Of a stretch of 64,000 bases of DNA, positions 1 to 9,879 are shown in pieces. The DNA is taken from the NCBI RefSeq assembly GCF_900108335.1, contig NZ_FNVT01000003.1:849563-913562 (forward strand). Reading direction: 5' to 3'. Position numbers and translations under genes: made by a program. Numbering within the stretch: the stretch's first letter is position 1; every line of letters begins with the position of its first letter. The notes below the pieces were generated by a model. It was not told where the DNA came from. It searched no databases and was given only the letters and a program-made list of their open reading frames with translations. This stretch comes from Nonomuraea solani (GTDB lineage: Bacteria > Actinomycetota > Actinomycetes > Streptosporangiales > Streptosporangiaceae).

Positions 1-794
1 GCGGCCGCCGTTCCGTCCCCATCATCACCGCCGTCGCGGCCCTCGCCCTGGGGGTCGCCTTCGGCCTGCTGTGGCGCCCGGCGGCCGACCGGCTGGCGGA
101 GATCGGCGACTGGCTCTCGGCCCACGGCACGGTCGGCACGGGCCTCTACGGCGTGGCCAACCGCCTGCTCATCCCCCTGGGCCTGCACCACTTCCTCAAC
201 ACCATCGTCTGGTTCACGCTCCCGGAGTGCCACGCGGGCGTCAACGGCGCGACCAGGGACGCGGCGGGTGACCTGAACTGCTATTTCGCCGGCGAGCAGG
301 GGGCGGGCCTCTTCATGACCGGCTTCTTCCCCGTCATGATGTTCGGCCTCCTGGGCGCCGCCCTCGCGATGTGGCAGGCCGCCCCGCCCGGCCGCCGCCG
401 CCCGGTGGGCGGCATCATGCTCTCGGCCGGCCTGACGGCCTTCGTCACCGGCATCACCGAACCCCTGGAGTTCGCCTTCATCTTCGTGGCGCCGCTGCTG
501 CTGGTGGTCCACGCCCTCCTGACGGGCCTATCGATGGCCCTGATGGCCGAACTGGACGCCCGCCTCGGCTTCACGTTCTCAGGCGGGGCCATCGACCTGC
601 TCCTGAACGCCGGCAAGTCCAACACCCACGGCCTCCCCCTGATCCTCTTCTTCGGCCTGGCCTACCTCCTCCTCTACTACGCCCTCTTCACCCTCCTGAT
701 CCGCACCCTCAACCTCCCCACCCCCGGCCGCGAACCCTTGGAAACGGACGCGCGCCAAAACCAACAACCGCCCGGCCGAAAGACTTTGGGATAG
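1..794 (+). CDS. nagE: PTS system N-acetylglucosamine-type EIIC permease, C-terminal part
   Basis: The reading frame is open from base 3 and its start lies before the window, so only about the last 263 residues are seen. The product is a multi-pass membrane permease of the glucose/GlcNAc EIIC family, which imports sugar during PEP-dependent phosphorylation. Seen: the family signature GLHHFLNTIVWF, then a TGITEPLEFAFIF stretch and a SGGAIDLLLNAGKS stretch. The TGITEPLEF part corresponds to the conserved sugar-site region. No EIIB domain follows, so EIIB is probably a separate protein, as in streptomycetes (inference). The final 25 residues are hydrophilic. GlcNAc specificity is a family-level assignment; a glucose or maltose permease is less likely. 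Confidence 0.85.
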   Translation, partial: GRRSVPIITAVAALALGVAFGLLWRPAADRLAEIGDWLSAHGTVGTGLYGVANRLLIPLGLHHFLNTIVWFTLPECHAGVNGATRDAAGDLNCYFAGEQGAGLFMTGFFPVMMFGLLGAALAMWQAAPPGRRRPVGGIMLSAGLTAFVTGITEPLEFAFIFVAPLLLVVHALLTGLSMALMAELDARLGFTFSGGAIDLLLNAGKSNTHGLPLILFFGLAYLLLYYALFTLLIRTLNLPTPGREPLETDARQNQQPPGRKTLG

Positions 795-988
795 CCCTCA
801 AGCCGGCGTCCCGCGCCCTGAACCACGGGGTGGCCGTCCCTGAGGGGATCCAGCTTCAACAATTCTTTATCCCCAAAACCAGACAAAGCCGGGCCGCAAT
901 TTCACAACCTGGTGGCATTTGTATTCCTGAGCCGAACCGAAAACTCCTTATATCGATAGTTGCTCCCACTGAGAATTTGGAGGAACGC

Positions 989-1435
989 GTGTCCACAGCC
1001 CCCCGCATCGGTCTCACCCCCGCCCCCGAACCGCCGTACGACGACGACCAGCCCTCCGCCCGAACCCCGGCCACCGACGGCGCACTGGCTCTGGACGCCC
1101 GCCCTCTGGTGTGGGGCCCGCCGGGATCCATCCCCGACGAGCGCAAGCTCCGCCACCTGGCCCAGGCCCTGGCCGAGGTGTTGTCCGGCCGCCGCCCGCC
1201 GGAGACCGTCGCCGACCGGCTCACCGACCGCGCCTACCGGGACCTGGTGAGAGCGGGCCGGATGATAACCGCCGGCCGCCCCCCATTCGCCGGAGCCGTC
1301 CATATGAAGGAACCCCGGGAGGGCGCCATTGAAATGTGCGTCCTCGTCCACTGCGGCGACCGCAACCACGTCCTCGCCGTACGCCTGGAACGGCGCGGCG
1401 TGCAATGGCTGTGCACCGACTTCGAAACGGCCTAG
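989..1435 (+). CDS. Rv3235-family protein (DUF6459)
   Basis: A 148-residue soluble protein with an acidic, proline-rich N-terminal third and a compact C-terminal domain. That domain contains RRPPETVADRLT, REGAIEMCVLVHCGDR and the end VQWLCTDFETA. These features and its position directly 3' to 3' with secA match the actinobacterial Rv3235-like family, whose function is not known. The GTG at 989 was chosen because GGAGG lies about 5 nt before it. The longer open frame upstream has no start with a ribosome-binding site. It is monocistronic, bounded by the strong hairpin at 1445-1485. Confidence 0.75.
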   Translation: MSTAPRIGLTPAPEPPYDDDQPSARTPATDGALALDARPLVWGPPGSIPDERKLRHLAQALAEVLSGRRPPETVADRLTDRAYRDLVRAGRMITAGRPPFAGAVHMKEPREGAIEMCVLVHCGDRNHVLAVRLERRGVQWLCTDFETA

Positions 1436-1444
1436 AAAACCGGA

Positions 1445-1485
1445 AGACCCCCGCTCTCCCGTGACGAACGGGAAAGCGGGGGTCT
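1445..1485. terminator. Bidirectional hairpin terminator between the Rv3235-like gene and secA
   Basis: A 17-bp stem with one mismatch and a 7-nt loop lies between two converging genes: AGACCCCCGCTCTCCCG at 1445-1461 pairs with 1469-1485. There is no long T tract on either side, which is usual for high-GC actinobacteria. Confidence 0.8.
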
Positions 1486-1507
1486 CCGAACGAAACCGGA
1501 ACCCGGA

Positions 1508-4297
<2,790 letters not shown>

Positions 4298-4374
4298 TTT
4301 ATGTAAAGCTCCTCGCAGGTCTACCCCGGCGGCGCCGCCGAGAGGAGAGGCCGAGACAAACTTCCCCGTTAGCC

Positions 4375-4380
4375 ATCGTA
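4375..4380 (-). promoter_or_regulatory. Candidate -10 element for secA
   Basis: TACGAT on the minus strand lies about 78 nt upstream of the secA GTG, so transcription would start near 4368. I see no good -35 at 17-18 nt. The leader would contain a small GC-rich hairpin near 4328-4340. This is a motif match only. Confidence 0.35.
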
Positions 4381-4522
4381 GGCGGTTCCGCAAGCAGACA
4401 CAGCCACCGTGACGGCGAGGGCGCAGGACTCGTCTGGGACAATGGGGGCAAGGCAGAGGGTATGCCGGTTGAGAGCCGGCTCGCGCCAATAAGCGGGATA
4501 TCCGGCAAAGGAAGGATTGGGC

Positions 4523-4783
4523 ATGGTTGAGGGGAAGAAGTCGGAGCACACGGAGAATCTCGGCAGCCACGGCGGACGGGCATCCTCGTGGCTCGCGGTG
4601 ACGGTGATGGTGGTGGGAACCATCGTGGCCGGCTTCGGGCTCACGGCCGCCAACTGGACGCTCGTCTGGATCGGCGCCGGCGTGTTCGTCATCGGCGGTG
4701 TCCTCGCCCTCGTCTTCGATATCTTCACCGATGTCGTGATCGACGCGCCCCGGGTGGGCATGCGCGCTGAAGATCACCGCTAG
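4523..4783 (+). CDS. Small membrane protein, HGxxPAAW family
   Basis: An 86-residue protein with a hydrophilic N terminus, the motif HGGRASSW and two adjacent transmembrane segments at about residues 23-44 and 47-70. It matches the actinobacterial HGxxPAAW family, here with ASSW in place of PAAW. The function is unknown. The ATG at 4523 has AAGGAAGG 7 nt upstream, which is better than the TTG at 4517. It is divergent from secA across a 225-bp leader region. Confidence 0.7.
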   Translation: MVEGKKSEHTENLGSHGGRASSWLAVTVMVVGTIVAGFGLTAANWTLVWIGAGVFVIGGVLALVFDIFTDVVIDAPRVGMRAEDHR

Positions 4784-5137
4784 GTCGGCTCCGTCCGGCG
4801 GGCGCCCACCCCAACGGGCCGCCCGCCGTTTTCACGCGCACCCTTCCCTTCCGGCCCTTCCGGTACGACAACCGTCCGGTTCGGTACGCGGCCGTTCGCT
4901 CGGGCGCGGCGCGCTTCGGGTATGGCGATCACGCGGTCAGGACGACCGTCATGTACAACGCCGCGAGCGCCCCGAAGGTTCCACGCACCACGAGCACCCC
5001 CTCGGGTTGCGCTCCCAGCGCCGCGAACGTCCCGTATGGTCCGTTTTCTCGCGCGTCTGACGCTCACCCCGTCCCGCCCCTCCCATCACCGGCTCTGGCT
5101 CTGTGAGGGCTCTTCCGGTTTTGTCGGTGGCCGCCGC
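4784..5137. other. Intergenic stretch without a convincing gene
   Basis: About 350 bases follow the small membrane protein. The open frames on both strands are arginine/proline/glycine-rich and resemble no family. A 22-codon hydrophobic minus-strand frame at 4929-4997 was considered and not called. The end of the stretch carries the promoter for the YcaQ-like gene. Confidence 0.5.
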
Positions 5138-5143
5138 TAGATT
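5138..5143 (+). promoter_or_regulatory. -10 element (TAGATT) for a leaderless transcript
   Basis: TAGATT fits the actinobacterial TANNNT -10. It ends 6 nt before the ATG at 5150, so transcription would begin at or next to that ATG. I see no clear -35. Confidence 0.55.
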
Positions 5144-5149
5144 GCTCGC

Positions 5150-5179
5150 ATGCATCGCCCTACCGAATCGCCGACATGA
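5150..5179 (+). CDS. Putative leaderless 9-codon upstream peptide coupled to the YcaQ-like gene
   Basis: ATG at 5150 opens a short frame coding MHRPTESPT. Its TGA overlaps the ATG of the next gene in the sequence ATGA (5176-5179). The -10 hexamer TAGATT places the likely transcription start at this ATG. The downstream gene has no Shine-Dalgarno sequence. I infer that ribosomes load on the leaderless ATG and reinitiate at 5176. The peptide itself is unlikely to be conserved; its role would be delivery of ribosomes. No expression evidence is available. Confidence 0.45.
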   Translation: MHRPTESPT

Positions 5180-6360
5180 CCGTCGTGACCGACCTGACCG
5201 CCGACGAGGCGCGCCGGATCGTCCTGCGTTCGCAGGGGTTCATCGGCGCCGACGCGCGCAAGGGCGGGCCGCACGCCATGCTGCGCAGGCTCGGCGCCGT
5301 GCAGCTCGACACGATCTCGGTCCTGGCCCGTTCCCACGAGCTGGTCGCGTATGCCCGGCTGGGCGCGGTCGGCCGGCCCAAGATCGAGCGGGCCTACTGG
5401 CACAACCCCGCCCAGAGCTTCGAATACTGGTGCCACGCCGCCTGCATCCTGCCCATCGAGCACTGGCCGCTCTATTCGTTCCGCCGCCGTGCCTTCCGCG
5501 CCAGGCGCCAGCGCTGGCACGAGGTCCCCGACGGCGTGGAGAAGCTGCTCGACCAGGTGCGCGAGTCGGGCCCCCTGACGACCTCCGACGTGGGCGGCGC
5601 CAAGAACGGCGGCCCGTGGTGGGACTGGTCCGACTCCAAGATCGGCCTGGAGTGGCTGCTCGACATCGGTGAGCTGGTCTGCAGCCGCCGCGTCGGCTGG
5701 CGTCGCGTCTACGACCTGGCCGAGCGCGTGGTGCCCGCCGAGCTGCTGGCCGAGGAGCCGTCCGACGAGGAGTGCGTCGTGCGCCTGGCCGCCATCGCGG
5801 GCCGTGCGCTGGGCGTGGCCAACCGGACCGACCTCATCGACTTCCTGCGCCTCAAGGGCCACTACGCGGCGATCCTCGACGAGGTGCTGCTCAGTGGCGC
5901 GGCCGGCCTGGTGCCCGTGACCGTCGCCGGCTGGCCGGGCAAGAAGGGCATGGGCAACGCCTGGGCCGACCCCGAGGCCCTGGCCGCCGAGCCGCGCGGG
6001 CGGCACCGCACGACGCTGGTGTCGCCGTTCGACTCGCTCATCTGGCATCGGGAGCGCACGAAGCGGGTGTTCGGCTTCACGTACACGCTCGAGCTCTACG
6101 TGCCCAAGCCCAAGCGGGTGCACGGCTACTTCACGATGCCGGTGCTGGCCGGTGGCCGCCTGATCGGCCGCGTCGACCCGGCCCGCGAGGGCAGGACGCT
6201 GGTGGCCAGGCAACTCAGCCTGGAGCCCGGCCTCTCGGCCGCCCGCTGGGGCGAGGCCATGCGCGAGGCCCTGTGGACGGCCGCCGAATGGGTGGGCTGC
6301 GACTCCGTACGAGTCGAACGCGCCGACCCCCCGGAACTGATCGGCACCCTCACCGCATAA
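5176..6360 (+). CDS. YcaQ/AlkX-type winged-helix DNA glycosylase (crosslink repair family)
   Basis: A 394-residue protein of the HTH_42 (former DUF1006) family. The E. coli member YcaQ removes alkylated bases and unhooks interstrand crosslinks. Seen: the family's QxD catalytic motif as Q43-L44-D45 in AVQLDTISVLARSH, then the conserved YWCHAACILPIEHWPL and FDSLIWHRERTKRVFGF blocks. In family members these come from tandem winged helices plus a beta-barrel. The protein is cytosolic. Start 5176 has no ribosome-binding site but shares ATGA with the stop of a short upstream frame, suggesting translational coupling. Substrate range in this organism is unknown. Confidence 0.88.
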   Translation: MTVVTDLTADEARRIVLRSQGFIGADARKGGPHAMLRRLGAVQLDTISVLARSHELVAYARLGAVGRPKIERAYWHNPAQSFEYWCHAACILPIEHWPLYSFRRRAFRARRQRWHEVPDGVEKLLDQVRESGPLTTSDVGGAKNGGPWWDWSDSKIGLEWLLDIGELVCSRRVGWRRVYDLAERVVPAELLAEEPSDEECVVRLAAIAGRALGVANRTDLIDFLRLKGHYAAILDEVLLSGAAGLVPVTVAGWPGKKGMGNAWADPEALAAEPRGRHRTTLVSPFDSLIWHRERTKRVFGFTYTLELYVPKPKRVHGYFTMPVLAGGRLIGRVDPAREGRTLVARQLSLEPGLSAARWGEAMREALWTAAEWVGCDSVRVERADPPELIGTLTA

Positions 6361-6774
6361 CCCTGACCACCAAGGGGGCAGGCGGGCCCGAAGCAGTCAG
6401 GGCCCGCCACTCACCGGACCGCAGAGGGACGAAAGAGCGGACCCGGAACCAAGGTCCGCCACACACGACAACCGCAGACAAGCCGGGCTGGGGCCACTGG
6501 GTCCGCTGGGGTCCACCGCCCGGCTGGGGTCACCGCCCGGCCGGGATCCACCGCCCAATTGAGGGCCGGCCGCACGCCACGCCACTGACGCAACGCCACG
6601 GACGAGGCGGGCCCAGGAGCGGGTCTGTGCACGGCCGTGCCGGGGCCTGGATCGGCCGGAACGCGCAATCCGGGATCGCGAATCGCGCGCCGAAGCGGCG
6701 GAGAGCCGACCCGATCGCGGATCGCAGGCAGAGGTGGCGGTGAACCGGCCCAGATGGCGACGACCCAACCCGGC

Positions 6775-6892
6775 GGCGGTGAGCCGGCCAGGGGCGGTGA
6801 GCTGGCCCAGGAGTGGGGATCGCGCGAGGAGATGGCGGTGAGCCGATCAAAGGGCGGTGAGCTGATCAGGAGTGGGGATCGCGCAGAACGTC
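6775..6892. repeat. Two imperfect tandem copies of a ~59-bp unit
   Basis: GGCGGTGAGC occurs at 6775, 6793, 6834 and 6853, and AGGAGTGGGGATCGCGC occurs at 6809-6825 and 6868-6884. This gives two units offset by 59-60 bp, each with the decamer twice. A diverged fifth copy (GGCGGTGAAC) lies near 6736. It is not a CRISPR: the copies are adjacent and have no spacers. Confidence 0.75.
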
Positions 6893-6933
6893 GCAGAGGG
6901 CCGGCCCCAAGGGCGTGGGCGGGCGTGGCGGAG

Positions 6934-6960
6934 GGCCGATCCCGGGATGGTGGATCGGCC
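6934..6960 (-). terminator. Hairpin downstream of the response-regulator gene
   Basis: GGCCGATCC at 6934-6942 pairs perfectly with 6952-6960 around a 9-nt loop, 20 nt past the response-regulator stop. There is no T tract, so it is only a likely terminator. Confidence 0.5.
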
Positions 6961-6980
6961 GCACTCGCGCACCAAACCGC

Positions 6981-7679
6981 TCAGGTGATTTCGAGCATGC
7001 GCTCCCGCACCGCGTACACCACGGCCTCCATCCTCGAATGCAGCTGTAGCTTGTCGAGGATGTTGCGCACGTGGTTCTTCACGGTGTTCTCGGAGATGAA
7101 CAACTGCTTGGCGATCTCGCGGTTGTTCATGCCCTTGGCCACCAGCCTCAGCACCTCCATCTCCCGATCGGTCAACCGGGGCACGGGAAGCTGGGGCGGC
7201 CGCTCCGACTCCTTGCGGCTCATGTTCGCGAACTCGCTGATGAGCTTGGCCGCCATCGCCGGGTTGATTAACGACTGGCCTTCGTGCACGCCGCGCACAG
7301 CCGCGGGCACGTCGTTGATCTGGACGTCCTTCAGCAGGTAGCCGGTGGCCCCTGCCTTGATGGCCTCGAAGAGATCTTCTTCCTCGTCGCTCACCGTCAG
7401 CATGATGATCCGGGTGCTCGGCACGGAGGCCTTGATGCCCTTCGTCGCCTCGATCCCGTCTTGCCGCGGCATGCGCACGTCCATGAGCGCGACGTCAGGC
7501 ATGAGGCGATCGGCCAGTTCGACCGCCTCTTGCCCGTCGCTCGCCTCACCGACCACCTCGATGTCGGGCTCGGCCGCCAGCGCCAGGGCCAGGCTCCGTC
7601 TGATCAGCTCGTGATCGTCAACGATCATCACGCGGATCGGCTCGCTCGCTGACATGCGAACCTCGTCAGACTCGGTCAC
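6981..7679 (-). CDS. Orphan NarL/LuxR-family response regulator
   Basis: A 232-residue two-domain regulator. The receiver domain shows acidic pocket D21-D22, phosphoacceptor D67 (ALMDVRMPRQDG), the switch region LTVSDEEE and the conserved lysine in YLLKD. A C-terminal LuxR helix-turn-helix follows at about 163-226 (LTDREMEVLRLVAKGMNNREIA...NTVKNHVRNIL). No histidine kinase gene is adjacent, so the partner is unknown. The position next to hpf is shared with streptomycetes. The GTG at 7679 was preferred over the ATG at 7655 because AAGGAG lies 5 nt upstream. It could respond to envelope or stationary-phase signals, but nothing here shows which. Confidence 0.88.
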   Translation of the reverse strand: MTESDEVRMSASEPIRVMIVDDHELIRRSLALALAAEPDIEVVGEASDGQEAVELADRLMPDVALMDVRMPRQDGIEATKGIKASVPSTRIIMLTVSDEEEDLFEAIKAGATGYLLKDVQINDVPAAVRGVHEGQSLINPAMAAKLISEFANMSRKESERPPQLPVPRLTDREMEVLRLVAKGMNNREIAKQLFISENTVKNHVRNILDKLQLHSRMEAVVYAVRERMLEIT

Positions 7680-7851
7680 AAGGTCTCCTTGATCCGCCTC
7701 GCGACTGCCTTTCCCTCGCTGCGCTCGCTCGACTGAACCTGACTGAGCTCGCTCACGTCTCCTCCTCGTCGGGGGGCCAGAGCCGTTGAACCGCCATGAT
7801 GGCACGTGAACCGCGGTTCTCGGGTGGTCGAGAAGATCTTTTAGCGCGCGA

Positions 7852-8520
7852 TCAGGGCTCTACGAGCCGCAACACGCCGTAGTTGTAACCACGTCTGTTG
7901 TAAACGACGCACGGCTGGCCGCTCTCCTTGTCACGGAACAGATAGAAATCGTGTCCGACCAGTTCCATCTCGAGCAGGGCCTGGTCGATGGTCATGGGTT
8001 CCGCCCGGTGGAACTTCTCGCGCACGACGAGCGGGCCGTCGCCGTCCATCTCGATCGGGACGATGTCGTCATAGAGCTGGTCGCTCTTCTGCTGGAGCTC
8101 GTCCTCGTCAAGCTCGGCCTGCTGGGGGACGGAGGGAGCCGTCCGCGGAGCGAGGTCGGCGACGTCGGGGATGGTGGCGGTGAGCTCGGCCACGGAGGGC
8201 GGGCAGTGGTTGCCGTGGTGGACCTTGCGCCGGTCGGCCAGCCGCCTCAGGCGACCTTCCAGCTTGTCGAGGGCTACGTCGAAGGCTGCGAATCGGTCGT
8301 CGGCCGAGGCTTCGGCCCGGATGGCCGGTCCTCGGGAGTGAATGGTGAGCTCGACACGCTCTCGCTGATCGGCGAGGCGCGGGTTGCGTTCCTTCGACAC
8401 CTCCACATCGACTCGGATGAGTTTGTTGTCCAGACGTTCGATCCTGGCCAGCTTGGTCGTCACGTGGTCTCGGAACCGCTCACTCACTCCTGTGTGCCGG
8501 CCCTTGACGATGATGTCCAT
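7852..8520 (-). CDS. hpf: Long-form ribosome hibernation promoting factor
   Basis: A 222-residue protein that binds the 30S decoding region and dimerises ribosomes during dormancy. Seen: N-terminal RaiA/S30AE domain from residue 1 to about 100 (MDIIVKGRHTGVSERFRDHV, ERVELTIHSRGPAIRAEA), an acidic linker, and the C-terminal dimerisation domain from about 160 (PMTIDQALLEMELVGHDFYLF...YNRRGYNYGVLRL). The two domains make it the long form. ATG 8520 has GAAGGGGGG about 7 nt upstream. A 626-bp non-coding region lies before it, more than a simple promoter needs, so complex stress control is plausible. Confidence 0.95.
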   Translation of the reverse strand: MDIIVKGRHTGVSERFRDHVTTKLARIERLDNKLIRVDVEVSKERNPRLADQRERVELTIHSRGPAIRAEASADDRFAAFDVALDKLEGRLRRLADRRKVHHGNHCPPSVAELTATIPDVADLAPRTAPSVPQQAELDEDELQQKSDQLYDDIVPIEMDGDGPLVVREKFHRAEPMTIDQALLEMELVGHDFYLFRDKESGQPCVVYNRRGYNYGVLRLVEP

Positions 8521-9146
8521 GCAACAGCCCCCCTTCGTCTAACGACTGAGCAAGAGCGCCCGACGACGTGCATGCCGGGCGGGGTCTTCTGTCTGCCTTC
8601 CTGTCACCGTTACCCTCTTCCGACTGGAGATCACCGGGAACTCGGTTGGCACCCGCCCGGCCGACCTGGTCTTCGACCCCACATCCGCCTGCTGAGGATT
8701 TCGCGGCTCTGTTGCCACTACTGCCCTTCTCTTCTGACGGGGGACATCTGGACCCCCGGGAAGGCAGGACTTACCCCTAAGCCGCACCGTGATCGGTCGA
8801 CAAAGAGTCGCCTTACGTGGACCGTTTTGCCTGCGGCTGGCATCGGCTAGCAGAGCCGGGGACCCCGGCCCTGCGCAACCACGGACCCGAACGGGTGCCA
8901 TGTCAGAACGCTATCCGCATCCAGCACGAATGTCAGCCGGAGCCTTGGCCAAAGGATCACTATCCGTGATTTTGTCAAGAGCGGTAAGCGCCTTCCGCTG
9001 CCCTGTTTAACCGATCGGCATCCCTTATGAGTACGGGCCTCCCGTCCGCTGAGCTGCCCCACCGCCGCCGCCAGGGAAGAGACATGTGACCTCCGGGCCA
9101 GGTTCACGATTTGGATCTTTCTTTACTCACCGTTACCGCACAACTT
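8521..9146. other. Long upstream region of hpf
   Basis: No supported gene lies between hpf and comF. The minus strand carries the 11-mer GGTAACGGTGA twice, at 8604-8614 (84 bp before hpf) and 9127-9137. A TTGACA lies at 8973-8978 without a matching -10 at 16-19 nt, and a small ATCAC/GTGAT hairpin at 8956-8970. The hpf promoter must lie in here, but I cannot place it with confidence. Confidence 0.4.
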
Positions 9147-9866
9147 TCAAGATCTTCGGCGTGTCGCGCTTGCGGTCACCGCGAGCGGCACTCGCAGCCC
9201 CGCCGAGCGCAGTGCCCTGGCCGCCTCCGCGAGCGTGGCGCCGGTCGTGACAATGTCGTCCAGGAGCAGCGCAAAGGCCGCTGGAGGGCCTTTCGCGCCT
9301 CGGTCGACCTGGAGTGACCCGGCGAGGTTCGCGCTTCTCTCAGCGCAGCTCAGACCCGCCTGGTCCGCCACCCGCCGCGCCTGCCTCAGCCCCGCCCACG
9401 ACTCGGCCCGCAGCCCGCATGCCCGCAGCCGCCGGGCCGCCAGCACCGCCAGCCGCCCCACCGGATCGTGCCCCCGGTCACGCAGGCTCCTACGGGCACT
9501 GGGCACCGGAACGACGGCGAACCCGCCGGCCGCCCACCCGCGCGCGGCCCCCGTACGCTCCAAGGCCGTCACGGCGGTGCGCGCCACGGCCTCCGCCAGC
9601 ACCCCGGCCAGCGACACGGCGCCGCGCTCCTTGTAGGCCACGATCGTCGCGCGCACCACGCCCTCGTAAGGCGCGGCCGACCAGCAGCCGGGCAGCCCGG
9701 CGGGCGCCGGCACGGGATCGCGCCGCGCCGGAGTCCCGGCCAGCGCGGACCGGCAGCCCGGGCAGCACGGCGCCCCCTTGGCGCCGCAGCCCGCGCACGA
9801 GGGAGGCAGGACCAGATCCAGCACGGCGCTCAGCACACGGCCCAGCATGCCGACCGGCACCGACAA
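9147..9866 (-). CDS. ComF-family phosphoribosyltransferase-like protein
   Basis: A 239-residue protein with an N-terminal zinc-finger-like set of cysteines (PPSCAGCG...CCPGC, residues 24-38) and a C-terminal type I PRTase fold. The PRPP loop reads LLDDIVTTGATLAEA. ComF is required for DNA uptake in naturally competent bacteria, but the actinobacterial homologue's role is unproven. It follows lpqB by 13 bp and is probably co-transcribed with mtrAB-lpqB. The start is uncertain: TTG 9866, GTG 9860 and ATG 9848 are in frame and none has a good ribosome-binding site. Confidence 0.82.
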   Translation of the reverse strand: MSVPVGMLGRVLSAVLDLVLPPSCAGCGAKGAPCCPGCRSALAGTPARRDPVPAPAGLPGCWSAAPYEGVVRATIVAYKERGAVSLAGVLAEAVARTAVTALERTGAARGWAAGGFAVVPVPSARRSLRDRGHDPVGRLAVLAARRLRACGLRAESWAGLRQARRVADQAGLSCAERSANLAGSLQVDRGAKGPPAAFALLLDDIVTTGATLAEAARALRSAGLRVPLAVTASATRRRS

Positions 9867-9879
9867 ATATCAGGAAGGG

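Larger units (their letters stand above)
6361..6980. other. 620-bp spacer with imperfect repeats
   Basis: No credible coding frame lies between the YcaQ-like gene and the response-regulator gene. The left part (about 6484-6560) has short repeats of the type GGCTGGGGTC/CACCGCCCG. The right part carries the tandem repeat at 6775-6892 and a hairpin at 6934-6960. Confidence 0.6.

Noticed and set aside
4929..4997. A 22-codon hydrophobic minus-strand peptide starting at a GTG after GAGGG
   Set aside because: It has no homologue I recognise, the start is ambiguous and there is no promoter evidence. It could be real but is not supportable.
6775..6892. Possible CRISPR array
   Set aside because: The repeats are adjacent tandem copies without unique spacers, and no cas gene is present.
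8973..8978. TTGACA as the hpf -35 element
   Set aside because: No acceptable -10 lies at 16-19 nt.
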